Shown here: piece by piece, positions 1-5,873 of the stretch
How the letters are laid out: every line of letters begins with the position of its first letter
Numbering within the stretch: position 1 is the stretch's first letter
Assembly (NCBI GenBank): GCA_021298045.1
Contig: JAJTHY010000037.1
Location: forward strand, 1 to 7,928
Source: Candidatus Jidaibacter sp.
GTDB lineage: Bacteria > Pseudomonadota > Alphaproteobacteria > Rickettsiales > Midichloriaceae
Direction: 5' to 3'
DNA length: 7,928 bases
Notes under the pieces: generated by a model
Databases searched by the model: none
What the model saw: the letters and a program-made list of their open reading frames with translations, nothing else
Told to the model about the DNA's origin: nothing
Translations under genes and position numbers: made by a program

Positions 1-1145
1 GAGTAAACATTTGCTTTACCTTTAAGTGGGCTATAAGTCTTGGTAACAAGATTTGAACCAAAACCACCGTTTTCAGAATTCATGTAACCAAAGCTTACGC
101 CATAGTTATTATAAACGTAGTTAGCGCCAGCTGTCCAGTACTTACCAGATTTAGCTCCGCTTACAGCAGTTGTAACGCCGACAGCATCAGTAATATCCTT
201 AGCAAGACCAGATTTACCCCAGTCACCATAAGAACCAGCTAATCCAAAGCCCATGTAAGAAACTCTAGCGCCTAATTCCCAAGCTCTTAGGTCATGTCTA
301 TCAGCAGTATTAGAACCAACAAGAGCTACTTTCTTAGCTGTACCAGCTTCACCTAATGCAGAAAATCTGAAACCAACTTTATCAAATTTACCTTTATAAG
401 ACAAACCACCTTGGAAAACATTTTTATAAGATCTGGTTTGGTTGCTTATAGTGTTCAAATCCGGACCAAAATTTTTAGCAACAGCTCTAAGATTTGTTAC
501 AGTACCATGTTGGTTTGTATCAGGAGTGTAAGAAACACCAAGTCTGAAACCAGCAAAAATAGGTGAGTAGTAAGTAACCTTAGAAGCATTAGCTGAGTAA
601 GATTTGTCCATAGCAGTTGGAAGTGTTGGAGACACAATCAAGCTATTGACACCAGCACCTGTTGCAGGATTAACTCCGCCATCTACGTCTGTGTTAGCCC
701 AGAATTTCCAGTCACCGTCGATACCACCAGTCGCACGAGCCAAAGAAGCTCCGCTAACTTTCATAGCATCATAAGCACCGGTATAGCTACCAGCTTCAAG
801 TTTACCCATTGATGACTCAACATACATCATGGTTTGATGAGCTACTGAATTTTCGCCAACCTTGGTATCTGAAGTATCAGCATTAACTTTGATCATCCCA
901 CCATATTTCATGCCATGAGCAGCACCGTCAACTTTAACATGAACACTTGTATCGTTAACGATACCAGAAGTGCTAAGTTTTTGACCAGAAGAGTTAGATT
1001 TGAATGCATTTTTTTCAGTTTTAGTACCAAACTGTGTATCTAAGCTACCGCCTAGTGTTACAGTAGGAGCTTTACCAGAAGCTGACGCACCGCATGCGAA
1101 ACCAGCTACTAAACCAGCTACTAAAAGTTTTGTTTTTTTAGACAT
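1..1145 (-). CDS. Outer-membrane porin, 3' end outside the window (partial)
   Basis: This is a general-diffusion-type beta-barrel porin of the alphaproteobacterial kind, acting in the outer membrane. The minus-strand frame is open from the start to the window edge, giving 381 codons without a stop. Residues 1 to about 22 form a signal peptide (MSKKTK basic start, then LLVAGLVAGFACGASA), with likely cleavage after ASA. The mature part has the alternating strand pattern of porins and shares blocks with the next gene upstream: GIVND, MKYGGMIKVNADTS, VSYTPDTNQHGTVT, KYWTAGANY. I chose ATG at 1145. An in-frame ATG at 1157 lies only about 5 nt from the predicted transcription start and has no ribosome site, while 1145 has a weak GAG 7 nt upstream. 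By comparison with the paralogue about 70 residues are missing. Codon use is strongly biased to GGT and GCT, which suggests high expression. A protein of this type could also be annotated simply as a porin or hypothetical outer-membrane protein. Confidence 0.85.
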   Translation of the reverse strand, partial: MSKKTKLLVAGLVAGFACGASASGKAPTVTLGGSLDTQFGTKTEKNAFKSNSSGQKLSTSGIVNDTSVHVKVDGAAHGMKYGGMIKVNADTSDTKVGENSVAHQTMMYVESSMGKLEAGSYTGAYDAMKVSGASLARATGGIDGDWKFWANTDVDGGVNPATGAGVNSLIVSPTLPTAMDKSYSANASKVTYYSPIFAGFRLGVSYTPDTNQHGTVTNLRAVAKNFGPDLNTISNQTRSYKNVFQGGLSYKGKFDKVGFRFSALGEAGTAKKVALVGSNTADRHDLRAWELGARVSYMGFGLAGSYGDWGKSGLAKDITDAVGVTTAVSGAKSGKYWTAGANYVYNNYGVSFGYMNSENGGFGSNLVTKTYSPLKGKANVY

Positions 1146-1168
1146 TGAATAACTCATATTATGTTTAA

Positions 1169-1197
1169 ATTATAATGATAGCATAAAGCATATCTAC
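1169..1197 (-). promoter_or_regulatory. Probable promoter of the partial porin gene
   Basis: On the minus strand a perfect TATAAT lies at 1174-1169. It places a transcription start near 1162, about 17 nt before the chosen ATG at 1145. The position 17 bases upstream (1197-1192, GTAGAT) does not resemble TTGACA, so the promoter would need help from an activator or the adjacent repeats. The preceding porin gene ends at a terminator, so this gene needs its own promoter. Confidence 0.45.
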
Positions 1198-1220
1198 CCT
1201 ATAGATTTACCCCTATAGTT
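1195..1220 (-). repeat. Two direct copies of CTATAGGG(G)TA next to the porin -35 region
   Basis: Read on the minus strand, CTATAGGGGTA (1218-1208) and CTATAGGGTA (1204-1195) are tandem copies about 14 bp apart. They occupy roughly -33 to -56 relative to the predicted start at 1162, the usual place for an activator binding next to RNA polymerase. The core CTATAG is itself palindromic. That they are an operator is inference from position and repetition. Confidence 0.4.
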
Positions 1221-1239
1221 AAGCGGTTTCAAGCACTGC

Positions 1240-1286
1240 GTTGCAATTTTTTAAAAAAAGCTAAACTTGTGTTGCTCAATTGCAAC
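1240..1286. repeat. Perfect 9-bp inverted repeat upstream of the partial porin
   Basis: GTTGCAATT at 1240-1248 is matched by AATTGCAAC at 1278-1286, with 29 bases between. The right arm also contains a smaller GTTGC/GCAAC pair (1271-1275 and 1282-1286), so two alternative hairpins are possible. It lies just beyond the T-tract of the upstream terminator. It may form a second 3' structure on the upstream porin transcript or be a protein-binding site; the sequence does not decide. Confidence 0.4.
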
Positions 1287-1313
1287 AAAAAAGGCGCCCC
1301 GCAGAGCGCCCTT
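1287..1313 (-). terminator. Rho-independent terminator of the 401-aa porin gene
   Basis: Read on the minus strand, an 8-bp stem (AAGGGCGC, 1313-1306, with GCGCCTTT, 1297-1290, including one G-U pair) encloses an 8-nt loop. Six T residues (1292-1287) run from the base of the stem. It begins 24 nt after the stop codon of the porin gene, so most transcription of that gene should end before the second porin. Confidence 0.85.
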
Positions 1314-1336
1314 CTCAGGATAGAACTTAAGTTAGC

Positions 1337-2542
1337 CTAGAATGCCAGCTCAGTACCTCCAAGAATAACGTAACCAGAATTATTAGAATTAGCTGAATGA
1401 AGCTTGGTTTTGAAACGAGAAACCTCTGCATAAGGTAAGAAACCTTCAGCTAATTTATAGGAGGTGCCTACAACCACATACTGATTTCTGTTAAAACCTT
1501 TGTCATGAGATGCTGTTGTAGCAGGAATACCAGTTGCAAAAACGTTTGCTCTCTTGCCATTAAAATAGCTTACACTCGTGGTAAGTTTATCAATTTTATA
1601 TTCCGCACCTGCTGTCCAATACTTAGCGCCATATTTCTTGTTTGCGTCTTTAACAGATGGTGTTGCAGACTTGCGCCAATCACTATACGAGCCAACAACT
1701 TTAAAGCCATTATACCCAATGCTTGCACCAATCTCCCATGCATTTAAGCCTTTTCTAGCTATCGAAAGTGTTTTGGACTTACCAACCTGGCCAACTAAAC
1801 CAACTTTAAAATCCGCTCCCTGATATTTGTTTTCATAAGTAACACCATAGTCCACGATGTTTTTGAAGTTTTGATCTTCCTGCTTAACAGTAGATTTAAG
1901 CTCGGTCACCGTACCGTGCACGCCACTGTCTGGTGTATAACTTGCACCAACTTGAAAGCCTCCAACCTTAGGAGTATAGTAACTAACTTTGTTAGGGAAT
2001 GGGATGCAATCACAATTGGTGAGCAACTCGGGCCATTTCACAAATTTTTCAGAGTATTTAGTCCCATCAATATTTTTAGAATTAATCCAGTGATTCATAT
2101 AGCCGTTTATACCACCATTTGCAACCCCTACACTGTTGGCAGATACTAGCATTTTGCGAGATACTGCATCATAAGCTCCGCCTTCTAAACGACCATACTT
2201 AGCAGATTCAACAAAGAGCATGGTCCTGTTGCCTACGTTATCATCTTTATCATTTGGATCTCTAGAAGTATCAGCGTTAATCTTAATTAATCCACCATAC
2301 TTAAATCCTAAAGGGCTAGTGTTTTCAAGTGTGAATGTCACCCTTGTTTCATTTACGATACCGGAATTGCTTCTTTTTGGTGAAGTGGAGTCACCAGGAG
2401 TAACAGTATGAAAAGCTTTTTTTTCACTGGTATATCCTGCCGTAGTATCCACATAACCTCCAACAGTAAGCTTTAAAGGTTCGGCACCAAAAGCACCCGC
2501 TGCTCCTAAAGTAACCGATAAAAACATTAAAACGTTTCTCAT
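1337..2542 (-). CDS. Outer-membrane porin (complete, 401 aa), paralogue of the neighbouring porin
   Basis: This is a beta-barrel porin predicted to form an outer-membrane diffusion channel. Residues 1-20 are a signal peptide (MRNVLMFLSVTLGAAGAFGA) with cleavage after AFGA. The barrel body shares ordered blocks with the downstream porin: SGIVNET, FKYGGLIKINADTS, VGASYTPDSGVHGTVTE, KYWTAGAEY. The protein ends in LAF, and a terminal phenylalanine is the usual recognition signal for barrel assembly. The start at 2542 is preceded by GAGG with 8-nt spacing. An odd trait is a Cys-Asp-Cys pair (residues 177 and 179) in what should be a surface or constriction loop, since cysteine is rare in porins. 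The gene has its own promoter and terminator, so it is a monocistronic tandem duplicate. The exact substrate cannot be read from sequence. Confidence 0.88.
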   Translation of the reverse strand: MRNVLMFLSVTLGAAGAFGAEPLKLTVGGYVDTTAGYTSEKKAFHTVTPGDSTSPKRSNSGIVNETRVTFTLENTSPLGFKYGGLIKINADTSRDPNDKDDNVGNRTMLFVESAKYGRLEGGAYDAVSRKMLVSANSVGVANGGINGYMNHWINSKNIDGTKYSEKFVKWPELLTNCDCIPFPNKVSYYTPKVGGFQVGASYTPDSGVHGTVTELKSTVKQEDQNFKNIVDYGVTYENKYQGADFKVGLVGQVGKSKTLSIARKGLNAWEIGASIGYNGFKVVGSYSDWRKSATPSVKDANKKYGAKYWTAGAEYKIDKLTTSVSYFNGKRANVFATGIPATTASHDKGFNRNQYVVVGTSYKLAEGFLPYAEVSRFKTKLHSANSNNSGYVILGGTELAF

Positions 2543-2572
2543 AAATCTGCCTCACATAATATATTAAACCGC

Positions 2573-2601
2573 ATGTTAAATGCTTATTATGCATTTATCA
2601 A
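2573..2601 (-). promoter_or_regulatory. Promoter of the 401-aa porin gene
   Basis: On the minus strand TTGATA (2601-2596) and TAACAT (2578-2573) are separated by exactly 17 bp. The predicted start near 2566 leaves a leader of about 24 nt containing the GAGG ribosome site. The boxes match consensus at 5/6 and 4/6. The spacer is filled by an inverted repeat described separately. Confidence 0.5.
2577..2597. promoter_or_regulatory. Operator-like palindrome TAAATGC-N7-GCATTTA within the porin promoter
   Basis: The 7-bp arms at 2577-2583 and 2591-2597 are perfect inverted repeats with a 7-bp centre (TTATTAT). They lie between and partly over the -35 and -10 boxes of the porin promoter, the usual place for a repressor dimer. 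It is also about 45 bp upstream of the divergent sensor-gene promoter, so one regulator could see both. The binding protein is unknown. Confidence 0.4.
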
Positions 2602-2643
2602 GAAATATTGACTTTTTTTTGTTAAGATCGTTAATACCTATTA

Positions 2644-2672
2644 TTGACAATGAGTTGCCGCAATATAATAAT
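2644..2672 (+). promoter_or_regulatory. Promoter of the sensor gene
   Basis: A perfect TTGACA (2644-2649), a 17-bp spacer and AATAAT (2667-2672, 5/6 match) give a strong sigma70-type promoter. The predicted start near 2679 lies downstream of the earlier in-frame ATGs at 2580 and 2676. This shows that translation starts at 2697. Confidence 0.7.
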
Positions 2673-2684
2673 TCTATGAGAATT

Positions 2685-2690
2685 AAGGGA
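2685..2690 (+). promoter_or_regulatory. Ribosome binding site deciding the sensor-gene start
   Basis: AAGGGA sits 6 nt before ATG at 2697. The longer open frame from 2580 has no such site at its ATGs and would begin upstream of the promoter, so the extra 39 residues are not part of the protein. Confidence 0.7.
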
Positions 2691-2696
2691 TTAGTT

Positions 2697-3677
2697 ATGA
2701 TTTTAAAATTTAAAGATTGGAATTTAAAGTTCAAAATTCTTTTCGCTGCTATGACTCCATTTATTTTGGCTGCAATAATAATTATACCTTTAACAGCTGG
2801 CAGCATAATTGATGACATATCATCAAAATCTAAATTATATACGGATAAGCTTGCTTATGGCGCCTCATTTGCCGTAAGCATGCAAATCGACCATTACATC
2901 AATGAGGCAATCGAGACATCAGAAGTCTTTAGTGCGATTGCAGAACATGGAACATTAAACAACGAAACCGTGGATAAAATTTTATTAAGCACTGTTGCAC
3001 AAAATAAAAATTTCGTCGGTGTATGGTCAACCTTTGATCCGCGCAATAAGTCGTTGCCAAGCAAAGCTTATGTACATAGATCAGCTGACAATAAAATATC
3101 AAAAGGTGAATGGAGCCCAAAAGTAGGGGAGTTAATCAAGGAGCTAGAATTAAAATGTCAAAATAATAAAGGGATCAACATAGCTATCGATGCAAATCCG
3201 CAAGATCCATTGATGCTTGTTAGCTATCCAATAATAAACAATAAAAATGATTATATGGGCTCTGTAGGCGTGATAACATCTTTAAATACTTTAAGTAATA
3301 TATTAAGGAAATCTGATGACTTAGAGCCCGCAACCCTTACCTTAATAAGATCAGATGGCACAGTACTTTCATCTTCCGATTCTGAGCAAATATCGATGTT
3401 TTCTAAAGTCAGTCATCTGCCAAATATAGAGGTTGCCGAACACCTAAAATTATACACTGAGACAACTGCAGAAGGCGAATATAAAGCATATGCGCCAATA
3501 ATATTTGAGGGCACTTCAGATATTTGGATTTTGTGCGCTAGTAATCATTTGAATCTTAGTCACAACAATGTTGTTTGGCGCAACATGTTGGTAGTGGGTT
3601 TTACATTTTTGCTGAGTTTATTTTTAGGAGCTTCCGCCACGATCGTGATAGCAAATTCAATTCTCAGGAAGAAATGA
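2697..3677 (+). CDS. Membrane-anchored dCache-like periplasmic sensor without an output domain (326 aa)
   Basis: The architecture is that of the sensory half of a chemoreceptor or sensor kinase. A short basic N-terminus and membrane helix lie at about residues 14-37, a periplasmic domain at about 40-295, and a second helix at about 297-320, followed only by SILRKK. The periplasmic part looks like a double Cache (PAS-like) domain: a long first helix (about 50-85), FVGVWSTFDPR (106-116), a second-half strand set around LMLVSYPI (172-179) and GSVGVITSL (188-196), and a membrane-distal repeat around LTLIRSDGTVLSS (214-226). Cache domains in this family bind small metabolites, often amino or organic acids; no ligand can be assigned here. 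There is no HAMP, methyl-accepting, kinase or GGDEF domain, and the reading frame after the stop shows none. It could be a truncated receptor or an orphan sensor working with a separate partner. Confidence 0.75.
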   Translation: MILKFKDWNLKFKILFAAMTPFILAAIIIIPLTAGSIIDDISSKSKLYTDKLAYGASFAVSMQIDHYINEAIETSEVFSAIAEHGTLNNETVDKILLSTVAQNKNFVGVWSTFDPRNKSLPSKAYVHRSADNKISKGEWSPKVGELIKELELKCQNNKGINIAIDANPQDPLMLVSYPIINNKNDYMGSVGVITSLNTLSNILRKSDDLEPATLTLIRSDGTVLSSSDSEQISMFSKVSHLPNIEVAEHLKLYTETTAEGEYKAYAPIIFEGTSDIWILCASNHLNLSHNNVVWRNMLVVGFTFLLSLFLGASATIVIANSILRKK

Positions 3678-3724
3678 TATAGCTAAACCGTTATAAAATG
3701 GGTATGAAAATCAACAATTTTCTC

Positions 3725-3792
3725 ATGAATTTTTGCCTATTTTACGCATGGAATATAGATATATTTCAAAGGCAAAATAGGTGAAAATTTAT
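3725..3792 (+). repeat. Long AT-rich inverted repeat between convergent genes
   Basis: Arms at 3725-3743 and 3774-3792 pair over 19 positions as plus-strand RNA with three G-U pairs and no mismatch. The 30-nt centre can itself fold partly. On the minus strand the same three positions become C-A mismatches, so selection on a plus-strand RNA (3' end of the sensor mRNA) is the simpler reading. No T-run follows, so this is not a classical terminator. A palindromic mobile element of the kind found in Rickettsiales is an alternative. The rest of 3678-3821 contains only a weak GAAAAT/ATTTTC hairpin (3706-3722). Confidence 0.55.
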
Positions 3793-3821
3793 TGAAAAGG
3801 CGCAGCATTAGCGTATTCATT

Positions 3822-4283
3822 TTATAAGCTTTGATATAACGAAGCAAGCGCCGCCCTCAATTCATCGTCCTTAACGCTTTGCAAGGCTAAAGGCGCTTCT
3901 TTGATCACTACTTCCTCTGCCTCCTTTTCCTTTATAGTTGGTTTCATTTCCGAAAGTCTTTTGGGCTTAACGGCAATTCGAATTTTTGATACCGCTTTGT
4001 ATCCAAAAAAGGTGGCGATTCTTTCTATTATGCGCCCTTCATAAGACTGAATCTCTAAAGAAAACGCTGGGTTTGTCACGGTGATATGCAGAATTCCCGA
4101 TCTGGTTTGCCCGGGTTCAAAAGTGATTTTCTCGGGTAGACAAACTTTCGCCAAAGCCTCGCCTACAATTATATCCCATTGATTTAAAATCTTAACATTG
4201 ATGAAGCCATATTTTTTGAAGGTAGACTTTGTTAAGTCATCATACAAACTTTCAAAACTCTTAGGTCTATGGTATCTGATCAT
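3822..4283 (-). CDS. dciA: DciA (DUF721) replicative helicase loader
   Basis: DciA proteins deliver the DnaB replicative helicase onto DNA in bacteria that lack the phage-type loader DnaC. The 153-residue protein has the DUF721 fold in order: N-terminal helix FESLYDDLTKSTFKKYG (about 10-26), the conserved W36 and VGEALAKVCLPEKI block (40-53), strands GILHITVTNPAFSLEIQ (63-79), and the helix ERIATFFGYKAVSKIRIAV (87-105). A charged linker (about 106-128) is followed by the tail DDELRAALASLYQSL, resembling the LR-AL tail of alphaproteobacterial members. Length is normal. Its ATG overlaps the comM stop by 4 nt (ATGA), with no clear ribosome site of its own, so it is probably translated by coupling with comM. 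If comM translation is disrupted, DciA supply might be affected, which argues that the downstream comM part is still translated. Confidence 0.85.
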   Translation of the reverse strand: MIRYHRPKSFESLYDDLTKSTFKKYGFINVKILNQWDIIVGEALAKVCLPEKITFEPGQTRSGILHITVTNPAFSLEIQSYEGRIIERIATFFGYKAVSKIRIAVKPKRLSEMKPTIKEKEAEEVVIKEAPLALQSVKDDELRAALASLYQSL

Positions 4284-5515
4284 GCACGTAATTTACTAAT
4301 CCTAAAACTTAACGCTTCTGCCAAATGCCCCGCCTCTATATTTTCAGACTCAGACAGATCCGCAATGGTCCTCGCAACCCTTAAGATTCTGATATATCCG
4401 CGCATAGAAAGCGAAAATTTGTCTGCGGCTTTTTTCATTATATCACGAGCTTCAGAATTAAATGCTATATATTTTTCTAAAACATCCCCCTGAGCTTCAC
4501 TGTTAATGTTATATGCCTGATCTTTATATCGCTCTAATTGCAACTCTCTTGCTCTTGAAACGCGTTTGGCAACCATCTCTGATGTTTCACGCACAGTTTG
4601 CTTTTCATCGCCAAAAATATCAATTGCAACCACATCAACTCTTAGATCAAATCTATCAAACAATGGTCCAGATATTTGTGATTGATAATCCTCTGCACAC
4701 CTAGGAGCTTTGCTGCACATATTGTTGGCATCTCCAAAATTACCACACTTACATGGGTTCATGGCAGCAATCATTTGGAATCTGGCTGGGTATGTTATAT
4801 GTGAATTGACCCGAGAAATAGTGACTTTTCCATCTTCAATAGGCTGGCGCAATGCTTCCAGCACGTTACTGGAAAACTGGGGTAGCTCATCTAAAAATAA
4901 CACGCCCCTGTGTGCAAGCGTTACCTCGCCTGGCTTTGCAATTCTACCGCCACCAACTATGGAAGCCATAGAAGCAGAGTTATGAGGCGCGCGAAAAGGC
5001 CGCTCAGTAACAAGCTGGTCTTTGCCCAAAACACCAGCAACACTAGCTATTATAGATGTCTCAAGCATTTCTTCATGCGAAAGTGCAGGCAGTATCCCAG
5101 GTAGCCTTTGGGCAAGCATAGACTTTCCAGAGCCAGGTGGCCCAATCATAAGCATGTTATGCCCGCCTGCAGCGGCTATTTCCAATGCCCTTTTCGCCAG
5201 GTAATGCCCTTTTATGTCTATGAGATCTGGATATTCTTGATTGGCATTAGATAATATCTTTTCGGGATAAGAAATTGCCTGTTTACTGGTTAAATGGTTT
5301 ATAAGCTGCAGTAAATCCACAGGTGCTATTATAGATTTGTTTCCAGACCAAGTAGCTTCACCGCCATTTTGTTTTGGGCATATAATCCCCTTACCCTCAG
5401 CATTTGCAGCTATAGATGCAGGTAACACACCGCTTACCGAATTTAGCTTGCCGTCTAAAGACAACTCACCCATAACACAATAGTCTTTAAGCGCATCAGC
5501 TTCTATTATTTTCAT
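4280..5515 (-). CDS. comM: ComM/YifB AAA+ ATPase, C-terminal part after an in-frame stop (411 aa)
   Basis: ComM is a hexameric AAA+ helicase that extends branch migration during natural transformation; family members are often annotated as magnesium-chelatase-like. This part carries the whole ATPase. Walker A is GPPGSGKS (125-132), Walker B is GVLFLDE (204-210), N253 is the sensor-1 position in AAMNPCKCG, and LFDRFDL (285-291) is an arginine-containing motif. The C-terminal domain has LSMRGYIRILRVARTIAD (369-386) with the sensor-2 region. Cys 255, 257, 267 and 273 could form a zinc knuckle. The start ATG follows directly on the TAA that ends the 90-residue N-terminal frame, in the same frame. 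Together they give 502 codons, near the roughly 505 of the E. coli protein. AGGA lies 12 nt before the ATG, a long spacing, so reinitiation after the TAA is plausible. Everything downstream is intact. Confidence 0.9.
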   Translation of the reverse strand: MKIIEADALKDYCVMGELSLDGKLNSVSGVLPASIAANAEGKGIICPKQNGGEATWSGNKSIIAPVDLLQLINHLTSKQAISYPEKILSNANQEYPDLIDIKGHYLAKRALEIAAAGGHNMLMIGPPGSGKSMLAQRLPGILPALSHEEMLETSIIASVAGVLGKDQLVTERPFRAPHNSASMASIVGGGRIAKPGEVTLAHRGVLFLDELPQFSSNVLEALRQPIEDGKVTISRVNSHITYPARFQMIAAMNPCKCGNFGDANNMCSKAPRCAEDYQSQISGPLFDRFDLRVDVVAIDIFGDEKQTVRETSEMVAKRVSRARELQLERYKDQAYNINSEAQGDVLEKYIAFNSEARDIMKKAADKFSLSMRGYIRILRVARTIADLSESENIEAGHLAEALSFRISKLRA

Positions 5516-5788
5516 TTACGCAAGCAATCCTAGCGCTATAGCCAAATCATAGTGGCTACCATCTTTGTGAATATCTGCGGGCGCCAGATTAACAATTACC
5601 CTTTTCTGCGGGAATGATAGCGCAAGGCTATGAAACGCAGCTCGGATTCTATCGCGCGATTCAGCCACAGATTTATCAGCAAGACCCACTATATTTACAC
5701 AGGGCAATCCAGGTGCAATTTGAACTTGTACTTCTATAGGCTTGACATCAATCCCTTCATAAGCAAAACTGAAAACGCGAGATACCAT
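5516..5788 (-). CDS. comM: ComM/YifB N-terminal fragment (90 aa)
   Basis: This is the start of the ComM N-terminal (ChlI/Lon-protease-like) domain. It includes the family landmarks KPIEVQVQIAPGLPCVNIVGL (15-35), VAESRDRIRAAF (41-52), QKRVIVNLAPADIHKDGSHYDLAIALGLLA (61-90). It is cut by TAA at 5518-5516 exactly where family members continue with an AAM-like segment; the next codon is ATG and the frame continues unchanged. The missing residue is one codon, for which GAA to TAA is a single-base change. The start at 5788 has no clear ribosome site but begins with the family's usual MVSRVFSFAYEG-type N-terminus. Alone this piece cannot be an ATPase. It may associate with the larger piece, or be a remnant. 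Confidence 0.85.
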   Translation of the reverse strand: MVSRVFSFAYEGIDVKPIEVQVQIAPGLPCVNIVGLADKSVAESRDRIRAAFHSLALSFPQKRVIVNLAPADIHKDGSHYDLAIALGLLA

Positions 5789-5832
5789 AGTAGTTAATCG
5801 TAAATAATAGTTAATGAAAGAATGTTTAGTTT

Positions 5833-5860
5833 ATTATAAAAAGCCAGTTTTGGCCGACAA
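5833..5860 (-). promoter_or_regulatory. Probable promoter of comM-dciA
   Basis: On the minus strand TTGTCG (5860-5855) and TATAAT (5838-5833) are 16 bp apart. The transcript would start near 5826, about 38 nt before the comM ATG. The -10 box is perfect and the -35 box weak (4/6). It overlaps the region that must also drive the divergent kinase-like gene. Confidence 0.45.
5843..5854. promoter_or_regulatory. Short palindrome GCCA-GTTT-TGGC between divergent genes
   Basis: A 4-bp inverted repeat sits within the spacer of the comM promoter and just upstream of the kinase-like gene. It could be an operator for one or both directions, but the arms are short and chance is possible. Confidence 0.2.
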
Positions 5861-5863
5861 TAT

Positions 5864-5870
5864 AAGGTGA
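5864..5870 (+). promoter_or_regulatory. Ribosome binding site supporting a TTG start
   Basis: AAGGTGA lies 3 nt before TTG at 5874 (AAGG core 6 nt away). It is the only good ribosome site in front of the kinase-like frame, supporting TTG rather than the first downstream ATG. Confidence 0.6.
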
Positions 5871-5873
5871 TAA

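Larger units (their letters stand above)
4280..5788 (-). pseudogene. comM: comM locus as a whole, interrupted by one nonsense codon
   Basis: If the TAA at 5518-5516 is real and not bypassed, this is a comM pseudogene with a single lesion and no frameshift. The two open frames (5788-5516 and 5515-4280) are listed separately because stop-start coupling (TAAATG) could keep both parts made. An assembly error is the other explanation. Confidence 0.5.

Noticed and set aside
1080..1095. Lipoprotein signal in the partial porin (Cys in GFACGASA)
   Set aside because: The residues before the cysteine (GFA) do not fit a lipobox, and an ordinary ASA cleavage site follows.
2580..2696. Longer N-terminus for the sensor protein (extra 39 residues)
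   Set aside because: The predicted promoter start near 2679 is downstream, the early ATGs have no ribosome site, and AAGGGA clearly serves ATG 2697.
3706..3722. GAAAAT/ATTTTC hairpin as terminator of the sensor gene
   Set aside because: The 6-bp stem is almost all A-T and the following bases are not a T-run.
5516..5518. Reassigned genetic code explaining the comM stop
   Set aside because: TAA is also used as a normal stop (for example at dciA and the kinase-like gene), so reassignment of TAA is not supported.
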